Assembly: GCF_000282895.1 (NCBI RefSeq)
Contig: NZ_ALBQ01000005.1
Location: forward strand, 1 to 64,000
DNA length: 64,000 nucleotides
Direction: 5' to 3'
From: Sphingomonas sp. ATCC 31555
Lineage (GTDB): Bacteria > Pseudomonadota > Alphaproteobacteria > Sphingomonadales > Sphingomonadaceae
Of this stretch, positions 32,586 through 41,374 are shown piece by piece. The notes beneath the pieces are model-generated. The model did not search any database. It was given only the letters and a program-made list of their open reading frames with translations, and was not told the DNA's origin. Made by a program: the position numbers and the translations under genes. The first letter of the stretch is position 1. Each line of letters starts with the position of its first letter.

Positions 32586-33761
32586 TCAGGGATCGAGGGG
32601 ATCGCGCGGATCGACGCGCTCCGAGGTGCGCGAGGGCACAAACACGAGTTCGGTGGGCGAGACCCGGCGGACGACGCGGCCGGGCTGGTAGCCGAGTTCG
32701 TCGGCGTTGCGATCGGTGAAGCGCTTGCTTTCGATATAGGCGCTTTGCAGCGGGTTGCAGACGATCACCGTCTCCATCGCCATCGGCGCGCCCATCCGCG
32801 CGAGCAGGCGGCTGGCGTTGCGCAGGTTGGTGGTGGTGTGGCGCGCATAGGGTTCGCTGACGATCGCCTCGGCCGGCACACCATAGCGTTCGATCAGCGC
32901 CTTGCGCATCTCGTCCGCCTCGGTGAACGGCGTCGCGCGCGGATGCGCGCGGCCGCCGGTGACGAGGATGAAGGCGATGTCGCCCTGGGCGAAGCGCTGC
33001 GCGGCGAGGCGCAGATGGTAGCGGCCGAACGGGCTGAGCGGTTCGCCTTCGATCTCCGGGCCGACGCCGGTGACGATCATTGCGCTGTAGCGATAGCGTC
33101 GCCAGTCGATCTTCTTCGCCCGCGCCAGCGCCGCGGTATTGGCGCCGGCCGCCAGCGGCTCATGGCCGATGGCATCGGTGCGCCCGCTGATGTCGAGCAG
33201 GGCGAGCGCATAGTCGATGCTGGGGTCGAGGCGCTGGGCCGAGCCGGTGCGCGGCGTATCGGTCAGCCAGTCGGCCGCCTGCAGCCGGGCGTTCTGATCC
33301 TGGGGACCGATCGGACCCGGCCCGTCGATCGCCGTGGTCGGGCGCCCGCCCAGCGCATAGGTGCGCACGATTTCGTTGATGCCGGCGATCTCGCGATTCG
33401 CCTGGCCGCCGATTCCGTCATCGGCCGCGGGGAGCGTGGCCACCGACGCAGCAGCCAGCCGCAGCGCCTGTGCCTCCTGCTCGTTCCACAGCAGTGCCTG
33501 GGCGCGGCAGGCCAGATCCCTGCCGCAGGCGGCGCGGCGTTCGCGCCGGGCGCGCAGCACCGCCTCTATGCCCGGGCCGCGCGCGATCCGCTCCAGCACC
33601 GCCGGGTCGTGCCCGGCGGCGTGGAACAGCGGAAAGAGCCGGGCGGACAGTGCCGCCAGCACCCGATCCCCCACCGGGGCGGCCGCAGCCGGGCCGGTGG
33701 CGAACAGGGCGACGGCAACCGCCACGACGGAAAGCAGCGCGCGCGCCGAGCGGGGTACCAT
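32586..33761 (-). CDS. YdcF/DUF218-family exported protein
   Basis: A 391-residue protein with a signal peptide (MVPRSARALLSVVAVAVALFATGPAAA) at ATG 33761. The C-terminal about 190 residues are a DUF218/YdcF domain: YSAMIVTGVGPEIEGEPLSPFGRYHLRLAAQRFAQGDIAFILVTGGRAHPRATPFTEADEMRKALIERYGVPAEAIVSEPYARHTTTNLRNASRLL. The N-terminal about 190 residues are alanine-rich and unassigned. DUF218 proteins have a Rossmann-like fold and bind nucleotide-type ligands; enzymatic role is unsettled. The ATG overlaps the stop of the TonB receptor by one base, so translation is coupled, and the S1/P1-nuclease-like gene follows. Confidence 0.8.
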   Translation of the reverse strand: MVPRSARALLSVVAVAVALFATGPAAAAPVGDRVLAALSARLFPLFHAAGHDPAVLERIARGPGIEAVLRARRERRAACGRDLACRAQALLWNEQEAQALRLAAASVATLPAADDGIGGQANREIAGINEIVRTYALGGRPTTAIDGPGPIGPQDQNARLQAADWLTDTPRTGSAQRLDPSIDYALALLDISGRTDAIGHEPLAAGANTAALARAKKIDWRRYRYSAMIVTGVGPEIEGEPLSPFGRYHLRLAAQRFAQGDIAFILVTGGRAHPRATPFTEADEMRKALIERYGVPAEAIVSEPYARHTTTNLRNASRLLARMGAPMAMETVIVCNPLQSAYIESKRFTDRNADELGYQPGRVVRRVSPTELVFVPSRTSERVDPRDPLDP

Positions 33762-36262
33762 CACCAGCTCCGGCTGACGATCAGGCGGAAGTTGCGGCCG
33801 AACAGCGGGCGGCCGTAGATCGCCTCGCGCGATCCCTGGCCGTCGAACTGATCGGTGCGCGTATTGCCTTCGGTGAGGCCATGGGCGTTGAACAGATTGT
33901 CGCCCACCACCTGGACGCGCCACGCGCCCCAATCGAGCGACGCGCCCGCGCCGGTCGTTTGATAGCCCGGCATGGCGGTGCGGTTGAACAGATCGACATA
34001 GCGGCGGCCGACCCATTCGAAGCGGCCGAACAGCGACACGCGCTTGTCGCCCAGATCGAAGTCGAAGCTCGGCCGCAGATTGCCGAAGAACTTGGCCTCG
34101 CGGATGATCTGGTTGCCGTTCACCGCGCTGGGATCTGCCCCGGAGGTGTTCTGCAGATTGGCATATTCCGGGTTCTGCCAGGTGACCGAGCCGTTCAGCG
34201 AGAACCAGCGAACCGGCACGACGCGGCCATCGACCTCGACGCCCTTGACCGAGGCTTCGCCGATGAACGGCAGCACCTGATCGTTCCGGCCAGTGACCGG
34301 GTTGAACGCCGCGAACGAGGCGTTGAACGGGTTGAACTTGGTGTAGAAGCCGGTCGCGTAGAGATAGTGCGGGCCGAAGCTGGCCTTCACCCCCGCTTCG
34401 AACTGGCGTGCCTTGGTCTTGACGATCGTGGGGTTGATGCCGCTGACCACGCCCATCTGCGGCGGCACTTCCAGCGTGGAGATGCGGCCATAGGCGCCGA
34501 GATTGCCGTTGAAATCGTAGTTCGCGCCGACGGTCCAGTTCGTCGCCTTGGGGCTGAGGCGCTGATCGAGCACCGCGCCGGTGAAGGCGCGCGTGGTATC
34601 GTCGGCGAGCGTGGTCGTGTCGCCCAGATTGACCTGGGTGGTCGGCATGGCGATGCCGCGATAGCGATAGCGCTCGGTGCGGATGCCGGCGTCGATCCGC
34701 AGGCCGGGTGCGACGTCCCAGGTGTCGTTGGCGTAGAAGGCGATCATCCGCGCATCGGCTTTGCCCTGGTTGAGCGTGGTGGTGTAGCGCAGGACGCCGT
34801 TCTGCGTGACCGAGCCGAGCACCGCACCGCTGGCCGAATAGGCGACCAGATCGAGCGTGCGTGGCTGGCCGCGGACTTCGATCAGCATGTCCTGATAGGC
34901 CTGTAGCAGCGTGTTGCCGTAGAAGGAGCCGTAGACGCCCACCCGCACGTCGTGCGTGCCGATACCGGTTTCGAACTTGCGGGTGACGCTGAGATCGCCC
35001 TGCACCGAATAGAAATCGGATTCGGACGCGCGATACTGACCCGACATGATAAGGCCGGACGCGCTGGACGGATCATATGGCGTCGCGCCGTTGGTGCCGG
35101 CAAAGGCATAGCCGAGCCGGGCGACGTTCGGGCCGAAGGCGGTGCGCGCCGCGGTGAGATAGCCGGCGGCGAAGCTGGTCGCATCGGCAGGGTTGGTGGT
35201 GGAGTAGAAGGCGTCGAAGCTCGACTTGCCCTTGGTGCCGCCCGCCTTGGCGGAGACCTGCCAGCCGTTGAAATCGGCCTCGTAATCGATCGCGGCGTTG
35301 AAGAAGCGCATGTGGCGACCGTCGGAAAGGTCGCGGTTCATGCCCTGCAGTACGCCGGCACCGTCGCGATACTTGATGTTGACGTTGCGCAGCGACGGCG
35401 AGTTCATCGTGCCGGTGAAGTAATCGATATAGCGATCGAGCGACACGGCGGGGTTGCGCGGATCGGCGATCGGAATCGGCAGATAGAAGACGTTGTGGTC
35501 GTTGACATATTCGGCCGAGACTTTGACGAAACCATTGTCCAGATCACGCTTCAGATTGGCGCGGATCTGGCCGCCCTTGTCGCTGGGGAAACCATTGTCG
35601 CGATAGCCGTCGTGCTGACGGACGAAGCCGCCGATCGCGAAATAGGTGCGATCGCCGAGCGGACCGGATTGCATCGCATCGAGCCGGAACAGGCCCGTGT
35701 CACCAAGCGTGACCTGCGCCTTGCCGCGCGCCTGCGGGCCACCGGACACGGTGATGTTGTTGGCGATCGCCGCGGCGCTGCTGGCGTAGATCGGCGCCGG
35801 GCCGCCGCGCACGATTTCGACTCGCTCCGTCATCAGATCGTAGCGATTCATGCCTTCGCCGGAATTGAAGAAGACGCCGTCGATCTCGTGATAGAGCGGC
35901 AGGCCATCCTGCTGGAAGATGAGATAGCCGCGATCGGTTGGGATGCCGCGAACGCGGGTGATGTTCTGCACCTCGCCGCCCGTCGCTTCGACCTGGATGC
36001 CGGGCACCGTGCCGAGCAGATCGGCGAAGCTCTTCGGCGCGATCTTCTGCACGTCTTCCTGGCTGAGCGAATTGATCGCGTAGGAAACGTCGAAGCGGCG
36101 CTGCGCACGGGCGGAGCCGGTGACGATAATGTCCGCGCCAGCTTCTTCCGCCGCCGGGGCGGGATCGCTGGCCGCGCTGCCACCGTCTTGGGCGAAGGAA
36201 GGTGCCGCAAGGATGCTGAGCGCGACGACCGCGCAGCCGAACGCGAGATGCTGCTTGTTCAT
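33761..36262 (-). CDS. TonB-dependent outer-membrane receptor (ROK-controlled operon)
   Basis: An 833-residue receptor with a signal peptide (MNKQHLAFGCAVVALSILAAPSFAQ), a TonB box DIIVTGSARAQRR, plug motifs VSYAINSLSQEDVQKIAPKSFADLLGTVPGIQVEATGGEVQNITRVRGIPTDRGYLIFQQDGLPLYHEIDGVFFN and MTERVEIVRGGPAPIYASSAAAIANNITV, and a barrel ending FRLIVSRSW with terminal Trp. It heads an operon: its stop overlaps the YdcF start, and an S1/P1-nuclease-like gene follows. A ROK-type regulator is divergent, with a 28-bp palindrome between them. The substrate is unknown; a nucleotide- or sugar-containing compound is inferred from the partners. Confidence 0.92.
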   Translation of the reverse strand: MNKQHLAFGCAVVALSILAAPSFAQDGGSAASDPAPAAEEAGADIIVTGSARAQRRFDVSYAINSLSQEDVQKIAPKSFADLLGTVPGIQVEATGGEVQNITRVRGIPTDRGYLIFQQDGLPLYHEIDGVFFNSGEGMNRYDLMTERVEIVRGGPAPIYASSAAAIANNITVSGGPQARGKAQVTLGDTGLFRLDAMQSGPLGDRTYFAIGGFVRQHDGYRDNGFPSDKGGQIRANLKRDLDNGFVKVSAEYVNDHNVFYLPIPIADPRNPAVSLDRYIDYFTGTMNSPSLRNVNIKYRDGAGVLQGMNRDLSDGRHMRFFNAAIDYEADFNGWQVSAKAGGTKGKSSFDAFYSTTNPADATSFAAGYLTAARTAFGPNVARLGYAFAGTNGATPYDPSSASGLIMSGQYRASESDFYSVQGDLSVTRKFETGIGTHDVRVGVYGSFYGNTLLQAYQDMLIEVRGQPRTLDLVAYSASGAVLGSVTQNGVLRYTTTLNQGKADARMIAFYANDTWDVAPGLRIDAGIRTERYRYRGIAMPTTQVNLGDTTTLADDTTRAFTGAVLDQRLSPKATNWTVGANYDFNGNLGAYGRISTLEVPPQMGVVSGINPTIVKTKARQFEAGVKASFGPHYLYATGFYTKFNPFNASFAAFNPVTGRNDQVLPFIGEASVKGVEVDGRVVPVRWFSLNGSVTWQNPEYANLQNTSGADPSAVNGNQIIREAKFFGNLRPSFDFDLGDKRVSLFGRFEWVGRRYVDLFNRTAMPGYQTTGAGASLDWGAWRVQVVGDNLFNAHGLTEGNTRTDQFDGQGSREAIYGRPLFGRNFRLIVSRSW

Positions 36263-36319
36263 GGAATTGCTCCCCCTGATTCTGTGAACCTGCGCCGCCG
36301 ATGCGAGCCATGAATGACA

Positions 36320-36347
36320 GATTTATTTATTCCTGAGAAAATAAATC
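36320..36347. promoter_or_regulatory. Palindromic operator candidate for the ROK regulator
   Basis: GATTTATTTA (36320-36329) and AAAATAAATC (36338-36347) are inverted repeats matching at 9 of 10 positions around an 8-bp centre, in the 119-bp divergent region between the TonB receptor operon and the ROK gene. The TTATTT...AAATAA form resembles operators of NagC/Mlc-type ROK repressors. Confidence 0.65.
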
Positions 36348-36381
36348 GCTGCGTTCGAGCCGCGCTGGTATAGGGCCACCG

Positions 36382-37515
36382 ATGCGAACCCCCCCCTTCG
36401 TGCTGCTCGACGAGGAAAAGCGGCTGCTGTGGCAGTTGCGCACCGCCGGCCCGGAATCCCGCTCGGCGCTGGCGGACACGCTGCAGATCAGCAACAGTGC
36501 CATTTCGAAGCTGACCAAGACATTGGTGGGGCAGGGGCTGATCGAGGAACTACCGGCCGAGGCGGCGCCCGGGCGCGGGCGACCGACCGTGCCGCTGCGG
36601 ATCTCGCCGGCGGGCGGCTATGCCGTCGGCCTGGCGATCCATGCCGGCATCCTGGAGATCGCGCTGGTCGATTATGCCGGCGGCGTGGTTTCACTGACCA
36701 CCGAGAAGATCGAGCCGATCGACCCCGAACGCTTTGCCGGGCATGTCGATCGCCGGATCCACGAATTGGCAATCGAGCACCGGCTGCTCGGCAGCCGCAT
36801 CTACGGCGTGGGCTTCAGCGTCCCCGGGCCAGCGCTTTCGCGTGACGGCAATCGCTGGCACATCGTGCGCAATCTGCCGGGCTGGAAGAACGCGCCGCTG
36901 CGCGACATCCTGGAAGACACGCTGCGGCTACCGGTGTGGATCGAAAATGACGCGACGGCGGCAGCGCTCGCCGAATATTATCTCGGTGGCCTGATCCGGC
37001 GCTGCACCACGGCGGTGGTGATCCTGCTGGGCCATGGCGTCGGGGCGGGGATCGTGCATGAGGGGCGGCTGATGCGCGGCGAATCGGGATGCGCCGGCGA
37101 GATCGGCATGTTCTATCCCGCGGCGGCCCCGCGGCCGACGACCCTGGACCTGATCGCCACGCTGCAGGCCGACGGATGCGACGTGCACTCGCTCGCCGAT
37201 TTCGCCGAGGCGGCCGCCGGATATGAAGCGACGATCGCGCATTGGCAGGATCGGGCCGCCGATCAGCTGCTCCACACCATCAATTCGGCATTGGCGTGGC
37301 TTGATCCGGGGGCGATCCGCCTGATGAGCCCGCTGCCCGGGCCTATCCTGGACGGGCTGGCGGATCGGCTGAACTGCCGCGCGATCACCTGGGGCGACCA
37401 TATCGCAGAGAGCGAGAAGGGGCGTTTCCGAATCGAGATATCGGCGCTGGGTGGAGCGGGATCGGCGCTGGGCGCGGCGCTGCTGCCCATCCATGCGTCG
37501 ATCGCGCGGTGGTGA
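36382..37515 (+). CDS. ROK-family transcriptional regulator
   Basis: A 377-residue NagC/XylR-type ROK protein. The N-terminal winged helix (LLWQLRTAGPESRSALADTLQISNSAISKLTKTLVGQGLIEE, then GRGRPTVPLRI) is followed by the ROK kinase-like domain: GYAVGLAIHAGILEIALVDYAG, GVGFSVPGPALS, WIENDATAAALAEYYLGG and LLGHGVGAGIVHEGRLMRGESGCAGEIG. The cysteine cluster CxCGxxGC, which binds zinc in most ROK proteins, is missing: after GEIGMFYPA the sequence goes straight to the C-terminal helices. It presumably represses the divergent TonB receptor operon through the palindrome at 36320. Confidence 0.9.
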   Translation: MRTPPFVLLDEEKRLLWQLRTAGPESRSALADTLQISNSAISKLTKTLVGQGLIEELPAEAAPGRGRPTVPLRISPAGGYAVGLAIHAGILEIALVDYAGGVVSLTTEKIEPIDPERFAGHVDRRIHELAIEHRLLGSRIYGVGFSVPGPALSRDGNRWHIVRNLPGWKNAPLRDILEDTLRLPVWIENDATAAALAEYYLGGLIRRCTTAVVILLGHGVGAGIVHEGRLMRGESGCAGEIGMFYPAAAPRPTTLDLIATLQADGCDVHSLADFAEAAAGYEATIAHWQDRAADQLLHTINSALAWLDPGAIRLMSPLPGPILDGLADRLNCRAITWGDHIAESEKGRFRIEISALGGAGSALGAALLPIHASIARW

Positions 37516-37536
37516 GGCGCTCGGTCCCGCCAGGCG

Positions 37537-37566
37537 GCGGCGCCGGTCACGGGGATCCGGCGCCGC
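37537..37566. terminator. Strong hairpin between convergent genes
   Basis: GCGGCGCCGG (37537-37546) and CCGGCGCCGC (37557-37566) form a perfect 10-bp GC stem between the convergent ROK and PEPxxWA-CTERM genes. There is no T-run on either side, so it may be a bidirectional, Rho-assisted or non-classical terminator. Confidence 0.5.
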
Positions 37567-37587
37567 ATCGCGGGCTTGGAAGAGCGC

Positions 37588-38256
37588 TTAGCCGAACGTC
37601 AGCTGCGTGTTCCGGCGCCGATAGCGCATCGTGCCCCCGGCGAGCAGCACGCCGCCGATCAGCAGCGCCCAGCTTTCCGGCTCCGGCGCCGGGCTGGCGG
37701 TGGTGAAGCGGAAGCTGGCATCGCACCGGGCGGGCGTCGCGCGGCAGGTCGCGTCATTGACGTTGCGCTGGAGCAGATAGCCCGAGGCGTAGCCTTCGCC
37801 ATTGCCGAAGGCGAGCGTGACATTGCTGCTGCCGCTGAGCACTACCGTGTAGGGATTGTTGGCGCTGACCGCGAGCGCGCCGGTGAACAGATCGGTGAAG
37901 CTGCCGACGCCGCGAAACACCAGGCCGGACAGCGCATATTGCTGGGTGAACAGCGCCGTCGCCGGCAGCGTCGCGCCCGCCGTCAGGACGCCCGCGTAGA
38001 GCGAAAGCGTTACGTTGCCGGTCGTGGCGCGAGTCGAGGAGCCGAAGCGGAAGCCGAGGCTGGTGAGATAGGATTGGGTGGGGGTGAAGACCTGGCCGAT
38101 CGTGTCCGGCTGAAGGACCGAGGACAACGTGACCGTGCTGCTCGCCGTCGGGTTTACGGTGGTGGTGACCGGGTTGATGGTGACGACCGTAGCCGCCTGC
38201 GCGCCCGAGGCGCAGAGCGAGGCAAACAGAAGCGGCAGAGCCAGGTAACGATTCAT
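37588..38256 (-). CDS. PEPxxWA-CTERM sorting-domain protein
   Basis: A 222-residue exported protein: signal peptide MNRYLALPLLFASLCASGAQA, a threonine/serine-rich beta-strand body (PVTTTVNPTASSTVTLSSVLQPDTIGQVFTPTQSYLTSLGF...) and a C-terminal sorting signal APEPESWALLIGGVLLAGGTMRYRRRN, i.e. PEP-x-x-W-A, a hydrophobic helix and an arginine cluster. Such proteins are cut by exosortase-type enzymes and linked to the surface or exopolysaccharide. AGGGGAA lies before ATG 38256. No exosortase gene is in the window. The body resembles no enzyme I recognise. Confidence 0.88.
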   Translation of the reverse strand: MNRYLALPLLFASLCASGAQAATVVTINPVTTTVNPTASSTVTLSSVLQPDTIGQVFTPTQSYLTSLGFRFGSSTRATTGNVTLSLYAGVLTAGATLPATALFTQQYALSGLVFRGVGSFTDLFTGALAVSANNPYTVVLSGSSNVTLAFGNGEGYASGYLLQRNVNDATCRATPARCDASFRFTTASPAPEPESWALLIGGVLLAGGTMRYRRRNTQLTFG

Positions 38257-38520
38257 CGGCAGTTTCCCCTTGTTCGAATGTCGCGTTCGAGTGACACGCC
38301 TATGTTGCACTACTGCGACGATTGGCGTGCAATTCTCGTTGCTTGCGCCGGCCGCGTGCGCGTGCGCCGAAGCCCCGAGCCTGCCACCGCATCGTTTTCA
38401 TCGCGGTTTCATCCACTTGTCACAACGGCGTGGTTAGCCGAATGTTAACGATAGTCGAGGGGGAGGCCGTTCGCCATCTCCGCTCGCAACATCGGAATTG
38501 CAGGCACAGGGGGAAATTCG

Positions 38521-41313
38521 GTGAGCGCGACATATTGGAATCTGGCAGGCGGCGACCTGGTGCAGGATTGGTCGAGCACCAATCTGCTGAACACCAATGA
38601 TAGCTGGGACAATGTGCCGAGCATCGTCGGCTTCCGCGGCGATGGGCTGACCAGCCGGACCGGTACCGATCCCCGCACGATCACCGCAAGCAGCGGCGTC
38701 GTCGACGTGAACACCAACCAGACCAATCCGCTAACCTTCAATACCGGCGGTGTGACCGAATTCCAGATTTCCAACCCGGTGGTTGCGCTGACCGGATCAG
38801 GCACCGCGACGGCACCCTATCTGGCGTTCTACCTCGACGCGACCGGACGCAGCGACGTTACGCTCTCGTTCCTGCTGCGCGACCTGGAAAGCGGGCCTGA
38901 CAATTCGGTGCAGCAGGTTGCCGTGCAGTATCGCCTGGACGACAGTAGCCCCTGGCAGAATGTTCCCGGCGGCTATGTCGCCGACGCGACCGGCGGACCG
39001 AGCAGCGCCAACCCGCTGCTGGAGACGCCGGTGAGCGTGACGCTTCCGTCGGATGCGAACAACGCCGCGACGCTGCAGGTGCGGATCATCACCACCAATG
39101 CGGCCGGCAATGACGAATGGGTGGGTATCGACGACATCCGCGTGAGCAGCGCCGGATCGGTGGCTGCACCGGGAACGCTGAGCATCGCCGACGCCGCCGT
39201 CACCGAAGGCGATGGCGGGTCGCAGAGCATCGACTTCACGGTGTCGCGAATCGGCGGCGCCGCCGGTGCGGTGGAGGCGACCTATACCATCACGCTGCCC
39301 GGCGGCTCCGGCGGTGCAAGCGGAAGCGATTTCGGCCCGATCACTCTGACCGGAACCGTGCAGTTCGCCAGCGGCCAGACGACCGCCACGATCTCGCTGC
39401 CCGTGCTCGGCGACCTCGCACCCGAGCCCAACGAAACGTTCAGCATCACGCTGTCCAACCCCACCGGCGGCGCGGCGATCGACCGCGCCACGGCGATCGG
39501 CACGATCCTGAACGACGATGTGCTGCCGCTGCTGATCGGCGAAATCCAGGGCGAGGGGCACCGTTCGGCCTATGAGGGCCAGAAGATCATCACCAGCGGG
39601 ATCGTGACCGCGGTGGACAGCAATGGCTTCTACCTGCAGGACCTGGGTGACGACAATGCGCGTACCAGCGACGCCGTATTCGTGTTCACCAGCACCGCAC
39701 CCGACGTGTTCGTCGGCGATTCGGTGGCCGTGCAGGCAACGGTAAGCGAGTATCGCGCCGGCACCGGCGGCCTGACCATCACCGAACTGACCGCGCCCAC
39801 CATCGAACTGCTCGGCTATGGCTATGACCTGCCCGAAGCGGTGCTGATCGGCCAGGGCGGCCTGACCCCGCCCAGCCAAGTGATCGATAACGATGGGCTG
39901 ACAACCTACGATCCCACCACCGACGGAATCGATTTCTGGGAATCGGTGGAAGGGATGCGGGTTACGATCGACAATCCGCTGGTCGTTTCCAACACCACCA
40001 CCGACAGCTTTGCCGAGACGGACGTGGTCGCCTCGCTCGGCCAGGGTGCTACCGGCGTGAACGATCGCGGCAGCATCACCATTTCCAAGGGCGACTTCAA
40101 CCCCGAGAAGATCCAGCTGCAGGGCGACAGCACGATCTTCGACGGCTTCACGGCTGGCTATTCGATCGGCGACCAACTGAGCAGCGTGACCGGCGTCGTG
40201 AACTATGCCGCCGCGCGCTACGAAGTAATCGTCACCGAAGCGGTGACGGTGACCAAGGACGTGACGCTCGCCAAGGAAGTGTCGGCGCTAGCCGGCGGCG
40301 CGAACCAGCTGACGCTGGCGACGTACAATGTCGAGAATCTCGATCCTTCGGATACCAAGTTCGACGTGCTGGCGAGCAACATCGTGTACAATCTGCGCGC
40401 GCCGGACATTCTGGCGCTGCAGGAGATTCAGGACGCCGACGGCGCAGGCCGGGGATCCAACCTGTCGGGCGTCGCCACGGCGCAAGAGCTGATCGACGCG
40501 ATCTACGCGATCAGCGGCGCGCGCTACGGCTATGTGGAGGTCGCACCGGATACCGCGAATTCGACGGGCGGCGAGCCCAACGGCAATATCCGCAACGGCT
40601 ATCTCTACAATCTCGATCGCGTCTCCTATGTCGAGGGCAGCGCCGAGCTGATCACCGGTTCGGCCTATGCCAACAGCCGCAAGCCGCTGGTCGCGCAATT
40701 CGAATTCAACGGCGAAACGATCACGACGATCAACGTCCACTTCACCTCGCGCGGGGGCAGCGATCCGCTGTGGGGCGCAACCCAGCCGCCGGCCGATGCG
40801 GGCGATGCCTCGCGCACAGCCCAGGCGGCGGGCGTGAAAGCCTATATCAACGAGCATCTCGCCGACAATCCGGACCTGAACATCGCGGTGCTGGGCGACT
40901 GGAACGGCTTTGCCTGGGAGGACGCGCAGACCCAGCTGACCGATCCCGCCAAGGGCGGCGTGCTGACCGACCTGGCTACCGCGCTGCTGCCCAGCGAGGA
41001 GCGCTACAGCTATATGTTCGAAGGCAACGCCCAGCAGCTCGACCATATCCTGGTCACGGGCGGGCTGGCGAGCAAGGCAAGCTACGACGCGGTGCACATC
41101 AACGCGCAGTTTGACGGTGATCGCCCGACCGATCACGATCCGCAACTGGCACTGTTCGACTTCGGCGTCGCGACGCCGCAGGTGACGCAGACGATGCTGG
41201 CCGACAGCGACGGTTCGGTTGCGGCGTGGAGCGCATCGCAGCCGGGCATCGATGCCGATGGCGGGCAGTGGATGCACGCGATGATGTTGGCTGATCACGC
41301 GGTGTTCGCCTAA
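38521..41313 (+). CDS. Secreted Calx-beta / OB-fold / EEP-type nuclease, type I secretion substrate
   Basis: A 930-residue protein from GTG 38521 (GGGGGAAA upstream) with no N-terminal signal peptide. In order: a beta-rich N-terminal region (1-215), a Calx-beta domain (about 218-335, LSIADAAVTEGDGGSQSIDFTVSR... to ILNDD), an ExeM-like OB-fold region (about 340-600, LIGEIQGEGHRSAYEGQKIITSGIVTAVDSNGFYLQD) and an endonuclease/exonuclease/phosphatase domain (LTLATYNVENLDP, LALQEIQD, LGDWNGFAWED, DHILVT, PTDHDPQLALFD). The catalytic residues of EEP nucleases fit these motifs. The C-terminal tail (MMLADHAVFA) is short and hydrophobic, like a type I secretion signal. An ABC exporter and membrane-fusion gene follow directly. 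No GGxGxDxxx RTX repeats were seen. Confidence 0.88.
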   Translation: MSATYWNLAGGDLVQDWSSTNLLNTNDSWDNVPSIVGFRGDGLTSRTGTDPRTITASSGVVDVNTNQTNPLTFNTGGVTEFQISNPVVALTGSGTATAPYLAFYLDATGRSDVTLSFLLRDLESGPDNSVQQVAVQYRLDDSSPWQNVPGGYVADATGGPSSANPLLETPVSVTLPSDANNAATLQVRIITTNAAGNDEWVGIDDIRVSSAGSVAAPGTLSIADAAVTEGDGGSQSIDFTVSRIGGAAGAVEATYTITLPGGSGGASGSDFGPITLTGTVQFASGQTTATISLPVLGDLAPEPNETFSITLSNPTGGAAIDRATAIGTILNDDVLPLLIGEIQGEGHRSAYEGQKIITSGIVTAVDSNGFYLQDLGDDNARTSDAVFVFTSTAPDVFVGDSVAVQATVSEYRAGTGGLTITELTAPTIELLGYGYDLPEAVLIGQGGLTPPSQVIDNDGLTTYDPTTDGIDFWESVEGMRVTIDNPLVVSNTTTDSFAETDVVASLGQGATGVNDRGSITISKGDFNPEKIQLQGDSTIFDGFTAGYSIGDQLSSVTGVVNYAAARYEVIVTEAVTVTKDVTLAKEVSALAGGANQLTLATYNVENLDPSDTKFDVLASNIVYNLRAPDILALQEIQDADGAGRGSNLSGVATAQELIDAIYAISGARYGYVEVAPDTANSTGGEPNGNIRNGYLYNLDRVSYVEGSAELITGSAYANSRKPLVAQFEFNGETITTINVHFTSRGGSDPLWGATQPPADAGDASRTAQAAGVKAYINEHLADNPDLNIAVLGDWNGFAWEDAQTQLTDPAKGGVLTDLATALLPSEERYSYMFEGNAQQLDHILVTGGLASKASYDAVHINAQFDGDRPTDHDPQLALFDFGVATPQVTQTMLADSDGSVAAWSASQPGIDADGGQWMHAMMLADHAVFA

Positions 41314-41374
41314 ATCCCCGTCGCCGTCCGGAACCGTTCCGGGCGGCGGCCCGGGCAGAAGGGAAGTGGCGGCG

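Noticed and set aside
38521-41313. RTX toxin
   Set aside because: No GGxGxDxxx nonapeptide repeats are visible; the domains are Calx-beta and EEP nuclease.
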